A DNA stretch of 64,000 nt from assembly GCF_031755915.1 (NCBI RefSeq), contig NC_083389.1:2100001-2164000 (forward strand). The letters run 5' to 3'. The position numbers and the translations under genes are program-made. Each line of letters starts with the position of its first letter. Within the stretch, counting starts at the first letter, position 1. Below the pieces are notes generated by a model, which was not told where the DNA came from, made no database searches, and saw nothing but the letters and a program-made list of their open reading frames with translations. The stretch is from Ziziphus jujuba (lineage: Eukaryota; Streptophyta; Magnoliopsida; Rosales; Rhamnaceae). Positions 25,037-35,358 of this stretch are shown here, in pieces.

Positions 25037-26172
25037 TGATACGAACCTAGGACGACCTGCTCCTAAACCCGTATTATATTAGCCCGGATCTTAATTAAGT
25101 TTAAGTTCTAATGGAATTGACCTCAACCCCTAACTAACCTGTGGTTAGAAACCTTGGTATAATGTAGATGCCACAAGAGGGGATGAAAAACCTATTAATA
25201 AGTCAAGCTAAAACAACCAATTCTCTAATGGTGTTTTAGGTGTTCTCAAAGAACAAAGAGATAATGAATCTCACAAGTATTTTCTTAATCAAATCAAAGT
25301 TGTATTCTTATTGAAAAATAAGCCTTTAAATAGGTTTGAAAGAAACAAAATAAACCCTAAAAACCCTAGGAAAAACCGGCCACACACATAAAGAAACCTA
25401 GTTGGCCGAAACTATACTTCCTTTCCTGATCTAAGTTTGATTAATTAATTCCTTTATATTAAATTATGAATTAATTAATTTACAATGGAAAGAATAAAAT
25501 AAAAACCTTCCTAAAGTTATTTTTCGAGAAAATAAATAAATAAAAGCCAAAAAGTAATGGTAGTTTCCTAAAGAAAAAAATAAAAATAAATTACGAAACT
25601 AAAAATGCTAGCCTTTTTAATCAAATTGACTTTGATCAATCTTTGACCTCTTTGAGCTCCAAATCAGCTTCTAGGTGCTTTTTAGGATGCCAAATAAGCT
25701 GAATATGAAGGCCCACACGTTGCCCATGCTTGGAAAAATAAGAAAAGGCTAATACAGTAAAATATAGTAAAGCCAGCAAGCAATACAGCAAATTCGGCCA
25801 AATTGTTGATGCTGTCCGTACAATCCCTTTTTTATTGCATTTGAGGCTGATTTAACTTGATTCCATGACGTCTTAGGCATATTTATTGAACCCATAAATC
25901 ATTAGAACCATTTCATGCTTCCCGGACTCCAAAAATGTACCAAAACCATCACCCGGGTCCGTATCGGCTTCCACCACTTGGATGCTTAGAATAGGCTTTG
26001 TATCTTCAAGTATGGACAAGCTCTGTTGAGATTGATTACCCCCTGTATAAATATTCCCAGGTTTTCCTTAAATCTCTTAATTTTAGCTCTCGTGACTGGC
26101 CTAGTCTTCATCCATGTCAAGTCAGCACCCCAGCGAGTTATCGGTGGAGCGGGCTCGGGCGGAATCACATCA
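25037..26172 (-). mobile_element. Solo gypsy LTR inside rpl2
   Basis: A 1136-bp LTR of the same family, from TGATACGAACC to ...GAATCACATCA. A perfect CTATA duplication lies at 25032-25036 and 26173-26177. No internal sequence remains, so it is the product of LTR-LTR recombination. It includes the GCCTTTAAATAGG promoter box and the U3 coding tail near 26000-26170. Confidence 0.93.
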
Positions 26173-27502
26173 CTATAGGGTTCATAACTACTCCTCTTAC
26201 TGCACGACACTTACCTAGCCAACATATTGATCCGACTCTACCCAAAATTTTTCGGTTCACCCCAACATTCCCCACTTGTCCGACTATTGCTTAGCAGTTT
26301 TTGGGCATCCCATGGACCTCTCCAAAAGGTAATTTTAATGTGGCTGATTTCCCCTTTTTTGCAATCAATTTTGTTATAGGACCTACTGCTCTATTTAATT
26401 GTCCACCCTTTCTAAGCATGATTTCTATGTTATGTATGGACGTGCCTAAGGGCATATCGGTTGCAGTAGATTCTTCTTTTTGATTAAGCAAAACCCCTTC
26501 CCAAACTATACAAGCTTCTTCCAAAGCATACGACTTTCTGGATGTAGATGATGATATCTATACAGATGGATCTTATATATATCATATAATGAAGTACCAC
26601 ATAAGTGGATATATAGGAATCAAAATCTGCCGAATCACTCATGTTATGATCTTCTAAATCCTAGGTCTTCCCATTCCTTCATCTGGCTTATGTTCTTCAT
26701 GTAGCATTCATACCAAATGACTCTATGAAATTACATCGATACTTCCACATATTACGGGTAACATAGGAGACATCTCTCGTTTTCCCCCCAGGAATCCTTA
26801 GAATTACCAATGCTTAGCTTTCAATTCGCCTTTGACCATCAAATGAAATGTGAATAACCCATCCTCCTCTCTTTGAAACAAGAGGCGCTTCTGGTTCTTT
26901 CCGTGCTTGAAATAATTTTGTCTTCTCCATCTTACTATATCTCTATAGTCAATAATTTAATATGAGGAACTAGTGAACTCAATCACTTACTGCCATTACT
27001 CTTTAGTTTTTTGTTGAGGTCTATCCTGTAGAGGTACTCAAATTGGATCAGCGATCAATTTCTAGGTTTCGTCATAAACCTAATTGGTTACTTCCAATTA
27101 TAGGAACTACACTCAAAGGTAGGGCATTTCCCATATTTATAGGAACTTTTGTACCACAAACAATGGTATCTCCAATTATAGCCCCTCTAGGATGTAAAAT
27201 ATATCTTTTCTCATGGTCCCCATAGTGTATGAGACAAATGTATGCATTTCAATTAGGATCATACTCTAGAGTTACGATTCTACCATATATGTCTTTTCCA
27301 TTTCGTCAAAAATCAATTTTCGGTATAGATGCTTATGACCTCCCCCTCTATTCCATGCGGTAATGATTCCTCTGGAATTATGACCTTTATCACAAAAATG
27401 CTGCCCATAGATCAAATTATTTCATGGATTAGATTTCACTTGACTATTTATGGCTCCTTTGCATGTGCTCGGGGTAGAAGTTTTGTATAAATGTATCTCC
27501 AT
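26173..27502 (-). pseudogene. rpl2: rpl2 plastid pseudogene, main part with intron
   Basis: Exon 1 starts at 27502 (M-E-I-H-L-Y-K) and runs to about 27105 (x-V-P-I-N-M-G-N). A decayed intron follows to about 26475. Exon 2 then holds [14 protein letters not shown] and R-G-V-V-M-N-P down to 26173. Bases 26173-26177 (CTATA) are the target duplication of the solo LTR. Exon 2 keeps a long open stretch (26291-26524), but exon 1 has several stops. Confidence 0.88.
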
Positions 27503-27520
27503 GCTATTATGTATTTTGAT

Positions 27521-27796
27521 TTAAGTTCTTTTCTTTCTAACAGGTGGAATAGAATAACCTGGTTGAAGCATAATGATCATACATCTGTAATGCATTGTAT
27601 GTCCCATAATAGGTCCCGTTCTTCTACCCTTTCCCGGGAGTCAATAACTATTCATAACAATTACCTTGACACCGAGTTCGACCCAATGCTTTATTTTTGT
27701 CCTAGTTGATTGTGATTCGAAATTAGAAGTATAGTGATTTTTCAATAATAACCGAATACTTTTGTCTGTAAATATTGCATATTTGATTCCATCCAT
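27521..27796 (-). pseudogene. rpl23: rpl23 plastid pseudogene
   Basis: Ribosomal protein L23. M-D-G-I-K-Y-A starts at 27796, and [10 protein letters not shown] and the R-K-K-R-T-stop end (27521) are clear. It is 276 bp where the family has about 282, with indels that break the frame. Confidence 0.9.
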
Positions 27797-27966
27797 AAAT
27801 CTGTTTTCTTCCCTATGAGTTCTAGTCTCAATAAGAATGCCAGTTTTTACTGTTCATATGTTATGATATGAATAGACCACACTAATTCATTATGTATGGA
27901 TGATGAGATTCCACTGATATAGAGCCAATTCCAATAGACTTATTTTATTGGAGGGTCCCATTGGCA

Positions 27967-28019
27967 TGCATGTAGTGGGAATTGAACCTTTGGGCGCTTT
28001 AACCATTCAGCATGGATGC
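27967..28019 (-). pseudogene. trnI-CAU plastid tRNA relic lacking the anticodon arm
   Basis: The acceptor-D region (GCATCCATG-CTGAATGGTT on the minus strand, one base missing) and the T-arm (GGTTCAATTCC) are present, but about 23 bases between GCGCCCAA and the T-arm, including the CAU anticodon, are gone. It is 53 bp instead of about 74 and cannot form a tRNA. Its place between rpl23 and ycf2 is the normal one. Confidence 0.85.
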
Positions 28020-28107
28020 TTACTAGGGATCCTCGTACATGGTGAATAACCAAATTCCAATTCAAATGAAATCTTTAGGATAAGTCAATGCAATTTAGGA
28101 GGACTCA

Positions 28108-29298
28108 ATGAAAGGACATCAATTCAAATCCTGGATTTTTGAATTAAGAGAGATATTGAGAGACAACAAGAATTCTCACTATTTCTTAGATTCATGGGCC
28201 CAATTCAATTCAGTGGGATCTTTCGTTCACATCTTTTTCCATCAAGAACATTTTGTAAAACTCTTAGACTCTCGAATTTAGAGTATCCTACTTTCATGCA
28301 ATTCACATTTACAGGGTTCAATAAGTAATCGATATTTCACGATCAATGATGTAGTACTATTTGTCGTAGTGGTCCTTATATATCGTATTAACAATCAAAA
28401 GATGGTCGAAAGAAAAAATCTCTATTTGATACGCCTTCTTTAGTCGAATTAAGATCTCATTCAAAGAGAAAGATATCAAATATCTGGAGTTTCTTTTTGT
28501 ATATTCTATGGATGATCTGATCCGTAAGGACCATGATTGGGAATTGTTTGATCGTCTTTCTCTGAGGAAGACGCGAAACATAATCAACTTGAATTTGGGA
28601 CGGCTATTCGAAATCTTAGTGAAAGACTAGATTTTTTATCTCATGTTTGCTTTTCGTGAAAAAATACCAATTGAAGCTAACGATTTCTTCAAACAACAAG
28701 GAGCTGGGTGAACTATTCAATTAAATTATATTGAGCATGTTCCCATCTCTTCTTGAGAAACAAGTGGGCTATTTCTTTGCAAAATTATGCTCAATTTCAT
28801 ATGTGGCAATTCTACCAAGATCTTTTCTTTAATTGGGGGAAGAATCCGCACGAATCATATTTTTTGAGGAAAATATCGAGAGTGAATTCGACTTGGTTAG
28901 ACAATGTGTGGTTGGTAAACAAGGATCGGTTTTTTAGCAAGGTACGGAATTTATCGTCAAATTTCAATATGATTGCACAAGATCCAGTTCTGTTCAAGTA
29001 ACAAATTCTAGCCAATTGAAAGGATCTTCTGATCGATCAAGAGATCATTTCAATTCCATTAGTAATGAGGATTCAGAATATCACACATTGATAATCAAAG
29101 ATAGATCCAACAACTAAAAGATAGATCGATTCTTTAGGATTCGTCCTTTCTTCAAATGAAACAAATAGAGATAAAATCAGACCGATTCCCTAAATGCCTT
29201 TTTGGATATTCCTCAATGTCCTAGCTATTCACGGAACGTGAGAAGTGGATGACTAATCATCTGCTTCCAGAAGAAATCAAAGGATTTCTTAGGAATCC
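28108..29298 (+). pseudogene. ycf2: ycf2 plastid pseudogene, 5' part
   Basis: Ycf2 is a very large plastid protein of the envelope import motor. The start [13 protein letters not shown] is at 28108. The copy has stops at about 28280 and 28330, and a large internal loss near 28440, where the text jumps from Y-L-I-R to the later S-F-K-E-K-D-I region. Further blocks are Q-F-H-M-W-Q-F and W-G-K-N-P-H-E-S at 28795-28860. It is cut at 29298 by the copia element. Confidence 0.92.
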
Positions 29299-30332
29299 TG
29301 TTGGGGTGAGAAGGTTATGACCAAGAGCAAGCTAGCTTGAAGTGTTAGCAACAAGCAAGCTTTTGGTGATGCTCTTGGGAATGGTTGTGTGTGAGTTGTG
29401 TTTTTAGGTTTTGGTTATGGTGTTTTCTAGTTTTTAGGGTTCCTAAAGTGTTCTAAGATGTTGAAGAAGAGATAAGAATAAGGGGACCACGTTGGCTTTT
29501 GAAAATAAGGCTTTGTTGTGTAGCCATTTCATTTATTTTACAATATAAGCTTCAAATTACAACTAGTTCACACATGCCAAGCATGTGAGCTTACAAAATG
29601 AGTAAAGTATTTGAAATTTAAAAAGTAAAATGGTCAACACCTAAATTTTCATACACAAAAGAGGTAAAAACCAGCTGCAACATGTCTATTCCAAATATGG
29701 TAAAAAGTGGCACATGGTTTGAACTAAGTTCCTATTGTTTAACTAGTTTGGGTAAACAACCAAACTAGCTTCACCTACTTAGTTCCCCTTTGTATCTGCT
29801 TATGAAACTTGGTTTGAAGTATCTTTGGTCATCAAGAAATATTGTTCCAAGAGCTAGGAAGGTTCTAGAACCGGATCATGGGCCAAACAGCTCCAAACCT
29901 GACCCATACTCTGCATACTGGGCCCATCAGATATAGCAATCTGTTTGGAATAGAAAGTGGACTTTCCCATGTCATTTTGACCTGAAATTTGAACCACAGT
30001 CTTCTATATATGTCTGTAGACATCCCTCAACATTTCAGCCCAACACTCCATTTGAAACCTAAGATATAAGATAAATAGTGGAACTATGTTGCTGGAAATT
30101 ATGAATCCAGCACCATAGGCATTTCAAGCATAACATTCCTACTCTTTTGTGCATAATTTTGCCTATACTTTTGCATACATAACTTAGACACAAAACATTA
30201 TCAAAATATACATTGCATCAATTAAAAACATACAAAAAATATAAACTCATAAAAGGAAAGGATTTGATACCAAGGTGTGCATGCTAGCCGGTGACATGCA
30301 CCATCAAGCGGCAAAATTGCCACACTTCAACA
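29299..30332 (-). repeat. 3' LTR of the copia element
   Basis: A 1034-bp LTR starting TGTTGGGGTGAGAAGG and ending CACACTTCAACA. The adjoining internal bases 30333-30341 (CTCCTCCTT) read AAGGAGGAG on the minus strand, the polypurine tract. Confidence 0.95.
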
Positions 30333-31294
30333 CTCCTCCTTGGCAATTTTGTATGAGACATTGAGAAGTCCTCTCAATATCTCAAATTTCTTCTTTCCCA
30401 ATGGCTTGGTGAAGATATCCACCAAGTTCTCCTCAGAAGTCGCATACTCCAACTTCACTTCACCACTTGCTTCAAATTCCCTTAAGGAATGATACTTGAC
30501 CGGTATGTGCTTGGTCCTCCCATGTTGGACTAGATTTTGTGCAATTGCTATTACTGAAGTATTGTCACACAATATTACCGTGGCTTCCTCTTGCTTCAAG
30601 CTCAAGTCCTCCAATAATTTCCCAAGCCAAACACCTTGATTAGCACTACTTGAGCAAGCAATATACTCAGCTTCTGCGGTGCTTTATGCAACGGTTTGTT
30701 GCTTCTTGGAATTCCATGAGAAAGGACCATTTCCAAGAGTGTAAATGTAGCCTGATGTGCTCTTGCTATCATCCAAAGAACCAGCCCAATCACTATCACT
30801 ATAACCAAGCAAAGCTTCATTCATGCCATCCTTGTACCATATACCAAAATCACTAGTACCTCCATGTCATCCTTCACCAACTTGGTGCCTTCATTCATAG
30901 GTGTGGCAATGCTATTACAATCCTCCATGTCAAACTTCTTGAGCAACTCCTTCACATAGCTTTCTTGAGATATGAAGATGCCTTTTGATGATTGGATAAC
31001 TTCAATTCCAAGAAAGTATTTCATCTCTCCAAGGCTAGACATCTCAAAGTTCAATTCTAGCTCACTTTTGAAGTTGCTCACTGCTTTCTCATTACCACCG
31101 GTCACTAGGAGGTCATCAACATAAAGAGACACCAACACCATGCAACCATGAGTCCTAATATACAATGTAGGCTCATTAGGACTCCTCCTTAATCCATGCT
31201 TTGTTAAAAAACCATCTATCTTGGCATACCATGCCCTAGGAGCTTGTTTAAGGCCATACAAGGCCTTTGTGTAGCTTGTATACCTTCTCTTCAC
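30333..31294 (-). pseudogene. Copia reverse transcriptase C-terminal part and RNase H (broken)
   Basis: The catalytic Y-V-D-D is at 31112-31123 inside L-Y-V-D-D-L-L-V-T-G. The frame continues to 30821, then shifts. A further piece (30602-30820) leads into RNase H at 30327-30614, with C-D-N-T-S-V-I-A-I, R-T-K-H-I-P-V-K-Y-H and the terminal V-D-I-F-T-K-P-L-G. The three reading frames are displaced by indels. The 3' end of the frame (stop) lies in the LTR edge. Confidence 0.9.
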
Positions 31295-32625
31295 TTCCTT
31301 TCTTCACAAAACCTTCAGGTTGCATAACATAGACCTCCTCCTTCAATATTCCATTCAAGAAGGCTGACTTCACATCAAGGTGATATACTTTCCAAGACTT
31401 TTGTGCCGAAATTGCAAGGAGAAGTCTTATGGTTTCCATCTTTGCAACCGGTGCAAAAGTCTCTCCATAATCCACACTGGCTTGTTGTGCATATCCTTTG
31501 ACAGCAAGCCTTGCCTTGTTCTTATTTATGGACCCATCTGGATTGTACTTGGTCCTAAAGATCCACTTCACCTTAATAGCATTCTTTCCCTTCGGTTTTG
31601 TTACCAAGCTCCATCACAATAGCATTCTTTCCCTTCGGTTTTGTTACCAAGCTCCAAGTGTCATTCTTGTTTATCACATCGATTTCATCTTGCATGGCTT
31701 GTCTCCACTCTTTTCTTGCCATAGCCTCATGGATATTGATTGGATCACTCAATGCCACATTACACTTTTCATAAATCTCATTAAGAGGTCTTGTGCCCCT
31801 CACACCATCACCAATCTCCAAATCAGCCCCTATGGAGGTTTCTAGCTCATTCTCATCATATTCATCATCATGGGAAGCACCTTCATCATTTCCTTGTTCC
31901 TCATCATTATCATGAGCTTCAAGCCGATTGTCTTCATCCATACTAGCCAACTCCTCCTTACTACAAACCCATTTTGCTTCCTCATCAACTTTCACATCTC
32001 TACTTATCACAAGTTTCTTGGTTTCCAAGTTATACACTCTATATCCCTTGGTCACATCACTATAGCCAACCAAGACACCAACTTGTGACCTTTCATCAAG
32101 CTTTCCTCTCTTTTCTTGTGGTACTAGGATGTAACAAATGCTTCTAAATACCCTTAGATGATCAAGAGAAGGCTTATATCCAAACCAAAGCTCAAATGGG
32201 GTTTTACTCCTCAAAGACTTGGAGTAAAGCCTATTTTGGATGTAGATGGATGTATTAACTCCTTCGGCCCAAAACTTCTTTGGCAAGCCACTTTCAAACA
32301 ACAAACATCTAGCCATCTCCATGACGGTACGGTTCTTCCTTTCACATACACCATTTTGTTGTGGTGTGTATGGTGTAGTGAATTGATGAACTATAGCATG
32401 ATCCTTACAAAGTTGTTTGAAAGCCTCACTTGTGTATTCCCCACCATTGTCCGTCCTTAACACCTTTATAGTGCAACCGGATTGATTTTGCACTAACTTC
32501 ATAAATTCTACAAACTTCTCCAAAACTTGTGATTTTCTTTCAAGGAAATACACCCAACACATTCTTGAGTAATCATCAATGAAAGTTATGAAATACTTGC
32601 TGCCATTTAAGGATGGAACACTCAT
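31248..32625 (-). pseudogene. Copia integrase core and reverse transcriptase N-terminal part (frameshifted)
   Basis: The integrase catalytic core shows D in F-I-D-D-Y-S-R, D in R-T-D-N-G-G-E-Y and E in N-G-V-C-E-R-K-N-R, all in 31573-32625. It continues through the linker D-P-I-N-I-H-E-A-M to the start of RT. A 43-bp tandem duplication (units at 31575 and 31618) shifts the frame there. A second frame, 31248-31607, carries RT blocks D-Y-G-E-T-F-A-P-V and H-L-D-V-K-S-A-F-L-N-G. Confidence 0.9.
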
Positions 32626-33717
32626 AGGACCACAAATATCCGAATGTATAAGTCCTAGCTTCTCCTTTGATCTCTAAGAACAAGATTGAAATGCTAGCCT
32701 AGTATGATTTCCTTTTTGACACACTTCACACACATGTTCTTACTTCTCCACCAATGGCATGTCTCTAACAAGTTCATGTGTGCCTACCAATGACTTAAAG
32801 CTAGCATGGCCTAGTCTTTTATGTCAAAGTTGAGAGGTGTTCTCAACTTTGGTGTTCAACGCAACCGATGCACCATTTTCATCCATATTCAACCTAAAAT
32901 TCTTGTTCTTCATTCCAACACACATTAATTCATTTCCATGAGGATCAACTATGGTGCATGTCATGTTTGAGAAGTGTAATGCATATTTGTTCTCAAGCAT
33001 TTGACCTACACTAAGTAAGTTCTCACATAAAGAAGGTACATAGAGAACATCATGGATAGTTTTGATACCTTTGGTGGTGTGTATCACCACATATCCTTTG
33101 CCTTTCACTTCCATCAAGGCTCCATTTCCAATTTTAACTTTGTTGTGGCTGTTCCTATCTAAGTTTGTGAACCACTCATGCTTGTGAGACATATGGTGTG
33201 TTGCTCCACTATCAATGATCCATCTTTCATCATTCTTGATGCTACTAAAACAAGTAGCAACAAACAACTCTTCGAATTCACTATCACTTGCATTATCTTT
33301 AGCAACAGTTACTTGTTGCTTATCTTTCTTGTTAGCCTTGCATACTCTCTCCACATGACCCTTTTGTTGGCATTTATGGCAAAATGCATCCGGCCTCCAC
33401 CAACACCTTCTTGGATGATGACCTTTCTTCTTGCAATGGTGATAAGGTTCATAGGACTTTCTCTCGGGTTTGCTAGTTTCACCTTTCTCCTTTATGACCT
33501 TAAGCTTGTTCTTCTTTTGATTTTGTGTCTTTTGATATTGGTTAGACACAAATGCAGCCTCCATTGATTCTTCATGTCTAATCCTCCTCCTTTGCTCCGT
33601 AGCTTGCAAGGCATTCGCGAACTCGGTCAAGGAAATTTCATTTAGGTTCCTTGACTCCTCCAATGAAGATATCTTAGCTTCAAACCTCTCGGGCAAGGAG
33701 ACCAACACCTTCTCCAC
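32626..33717 (-). pseudogene. Copia Gag C-terminus, zinc knuckle, protease and pre-integrase region (broken)
   Basis: The 32824-33717 frame holds a degenerate and an intact zinc knuckle (C-H-K-C ... H-V-E-R-V-C) and an aspartic protease active site W-I-I-D-S-G-A-T-H-H-M. The stretch 32626-32823, expected to hold the zinc-binding pre-integrase region, contains stops at about 32676 and 32740. Confidence 0.88.
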
Positions 33718-33723
33718 AATCCT

Positions 33724-34191
33724 TTAGTCACTTAATCTTTCACCTAGCACCCTAATTTGATTCACCACATTAAGAAGCCTTGTGGTGAACTCCTTAACCG
33801 TTTCTTTGTCTTTCATCTTGATAGTCTCAAACTCCCTCCTTAGGTTAAGGATTTGCGTTTGCCGTGTCCCTGTACTCCCTTGTAACTCATCTTGAAGTTT
33901 GTCCCAAGCTTCTTTGGCACTCTCACATTCCATTATCCTTGTGAAAATGGTATCACTAATACAAGAATGAATGGCGGTGAGAGCCTTGAAACCTTTAGCC
34001 AATTCCTCCTCATGGTGCTTGATTTGGTTGATCATTTTCCCTTGTCTCAAAGGCTCGGGTTCTTGGGGATTTATGGTGACCTCCCAAAGACCACAAGCCT
34101 TCAAGTAGGCTTGCATCTTGATACTCCAAATGTTGTAGTTCTCCCCATTGAAGATAGGAGGAGAAGGAGTTGAAAAACTTGAAGAAGCCAT
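33724..34191 (-). pseudogene. Copia Gag N-terminal part
   Basis: The frame starts at 34191 with a Ser-rich N-terminus, then G-E-N-Y-N-I-W-S-I-K-M-Q-A-Y-L, the copia-type Gag core that recurs in plant elements. It ends at an in-frame stop near 33724 and resumes in the same direction at 33717. Confidence 0.9.
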
Positions 34192-34325
34192 GTGAATGTT
34201 GCTTACGAGTATGAAGGAATATGAAAATATATTTGTGCTTTCAAGTATCTCTTCACTCTCAAGGAACGAACCAGCCCAAAAACCTTATAAATCTCACAAA
34301 AATGTGCCTTGCTCTGATACCACTT
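34192..34325 (-). other. Copia leader and primer-binding site
   Basis: Short leader. Bases 34311-34322, read on the minus strand, are TGGTATCAGAGC, the perfect primer site for initiator Met-tRNA, three bases from the LTR. Confidence 0.9.
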
Positions 34326-35358
34326 TGTTGGGGTGAGAAGGTTATGACCAAGAGCAAGCTAGCTTGAAGTGTTAGCAACAAGCAAGCTTTTGGTGATGCT
34401 CTTGGGAATGGTTGTGTGTGAGTTGTGTTTTAAGGTTTTGGTTATGGATTTTTCTGGTTTTTAGGGTTCCTAAAGTGTTCTAAGGTGTTGAAGAAGAGAT
34501 AAGAAGAAGGGAACCACGTTGGCTTTTGAAAATAAGGCTTTGATGTGTAGCCATTTCATTCATTTTACAATATAAGCTTGAAATTACAACTAGTTCACAC
34601 ATGCCAAGCATGTGAGCTTATAAAATGAGTAAAGTATTTGAAATTTAAAAAGTAAAATGGTCAACACCTAACTTTTCATACACAAAAGAGGTAAAAACCA
34701 GCTGCAACATGTCTATTCCAAATATAGTAAAAAGTGGCACATGGTTTGAACTAAGTTCCTATTGTTTAACTAGTTTGGTAAACAACCAAACTAGCTTCAC
34801 CTACTTAGTTCCCCTTTGTATCTGCTTATGAAACTTGGTTTGAAGCATCTTTGGTCATCAAGAAATATTTTTCCAAGAGCTAGGAAAGTTATGGAACCGG
34901 ATCATGGGCCAAACAGCTCCAAAACTGACCCATACTCTGCATACTGGGCCCATCAGATACAGCAATCTGTTTGGAATAGAAAGTGGACTTTCCCATATCA
35001 TTTTGACCTGAAATTTGAACCATAGTCTTCTATATATGTCTGTAGACATCTGGAAACATTTCAGCCCACAAATCCATTTGCAACCTAAGATATAAGATAA
35101 ATAGTGGAACTATGTTGCTGGAAATTATGAATCCAGCACCATAGGCATTTCAAGCATAACATTCCTACTCTTTTGTGCATAATTTTGCCTATACTTTTGT
35201 ATACATAACTTAGGCACAAAACATTATCAAAATATACCTTGCATCAATTAAAAACATACAAAAAATATAAACTCATAAAAGGAAAGGATTTGATACTAAG
35301 GTGTGCATGCTAGCCGGTGACATGCACCATCAAGTGGCAAAATTGCCACACTTCAACA
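34326..35358 (-). repeat. 5' LTR of the copia element
   Basis: A 1033-bp LTR, same termini as its partner. It differs from 29299-30332 at scattered sites, for example GTGTTTTAAGG against GTGTTTTTAGG near its left end. Confidence 0.95.

Larger units (their letters stand above)
29299..35358 (-). mobile_element. Ty1/copia element, complete structure, in ycf2
   Basis: A 6060-bp element on the minus strand with two LTRs of 1034 and 1033 bp, both TGTTGGGG...CTTCAACA. Perfect AATCC duplications flank it at 29294-29298 and 35359-35363. Domain order (minus strand) is Gag, zinc knuckles, protease, integrase, reverse transcriptase, RNase H, the copia order. Several stops and a 43-bp tandem duplication disable it. 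The two LTRs differ by a modest number of substitutions, so the insertion is much younger than the plastid block around it. Confidence 0.95.

Noticed and set aside
28753..29001. A separate gene of 82 codons
   Set aside because: It is an in-frame stretch of the ycf2 pseudogene between stops.
33178..33567. Plus-strand frame of 129 codons within the copia element
   Set aside because: Antisense shadow of the Gag/protease coding strand. Similar shadows occur at 3545-4176 and 46074-46910 over the gypsy Gag genes.
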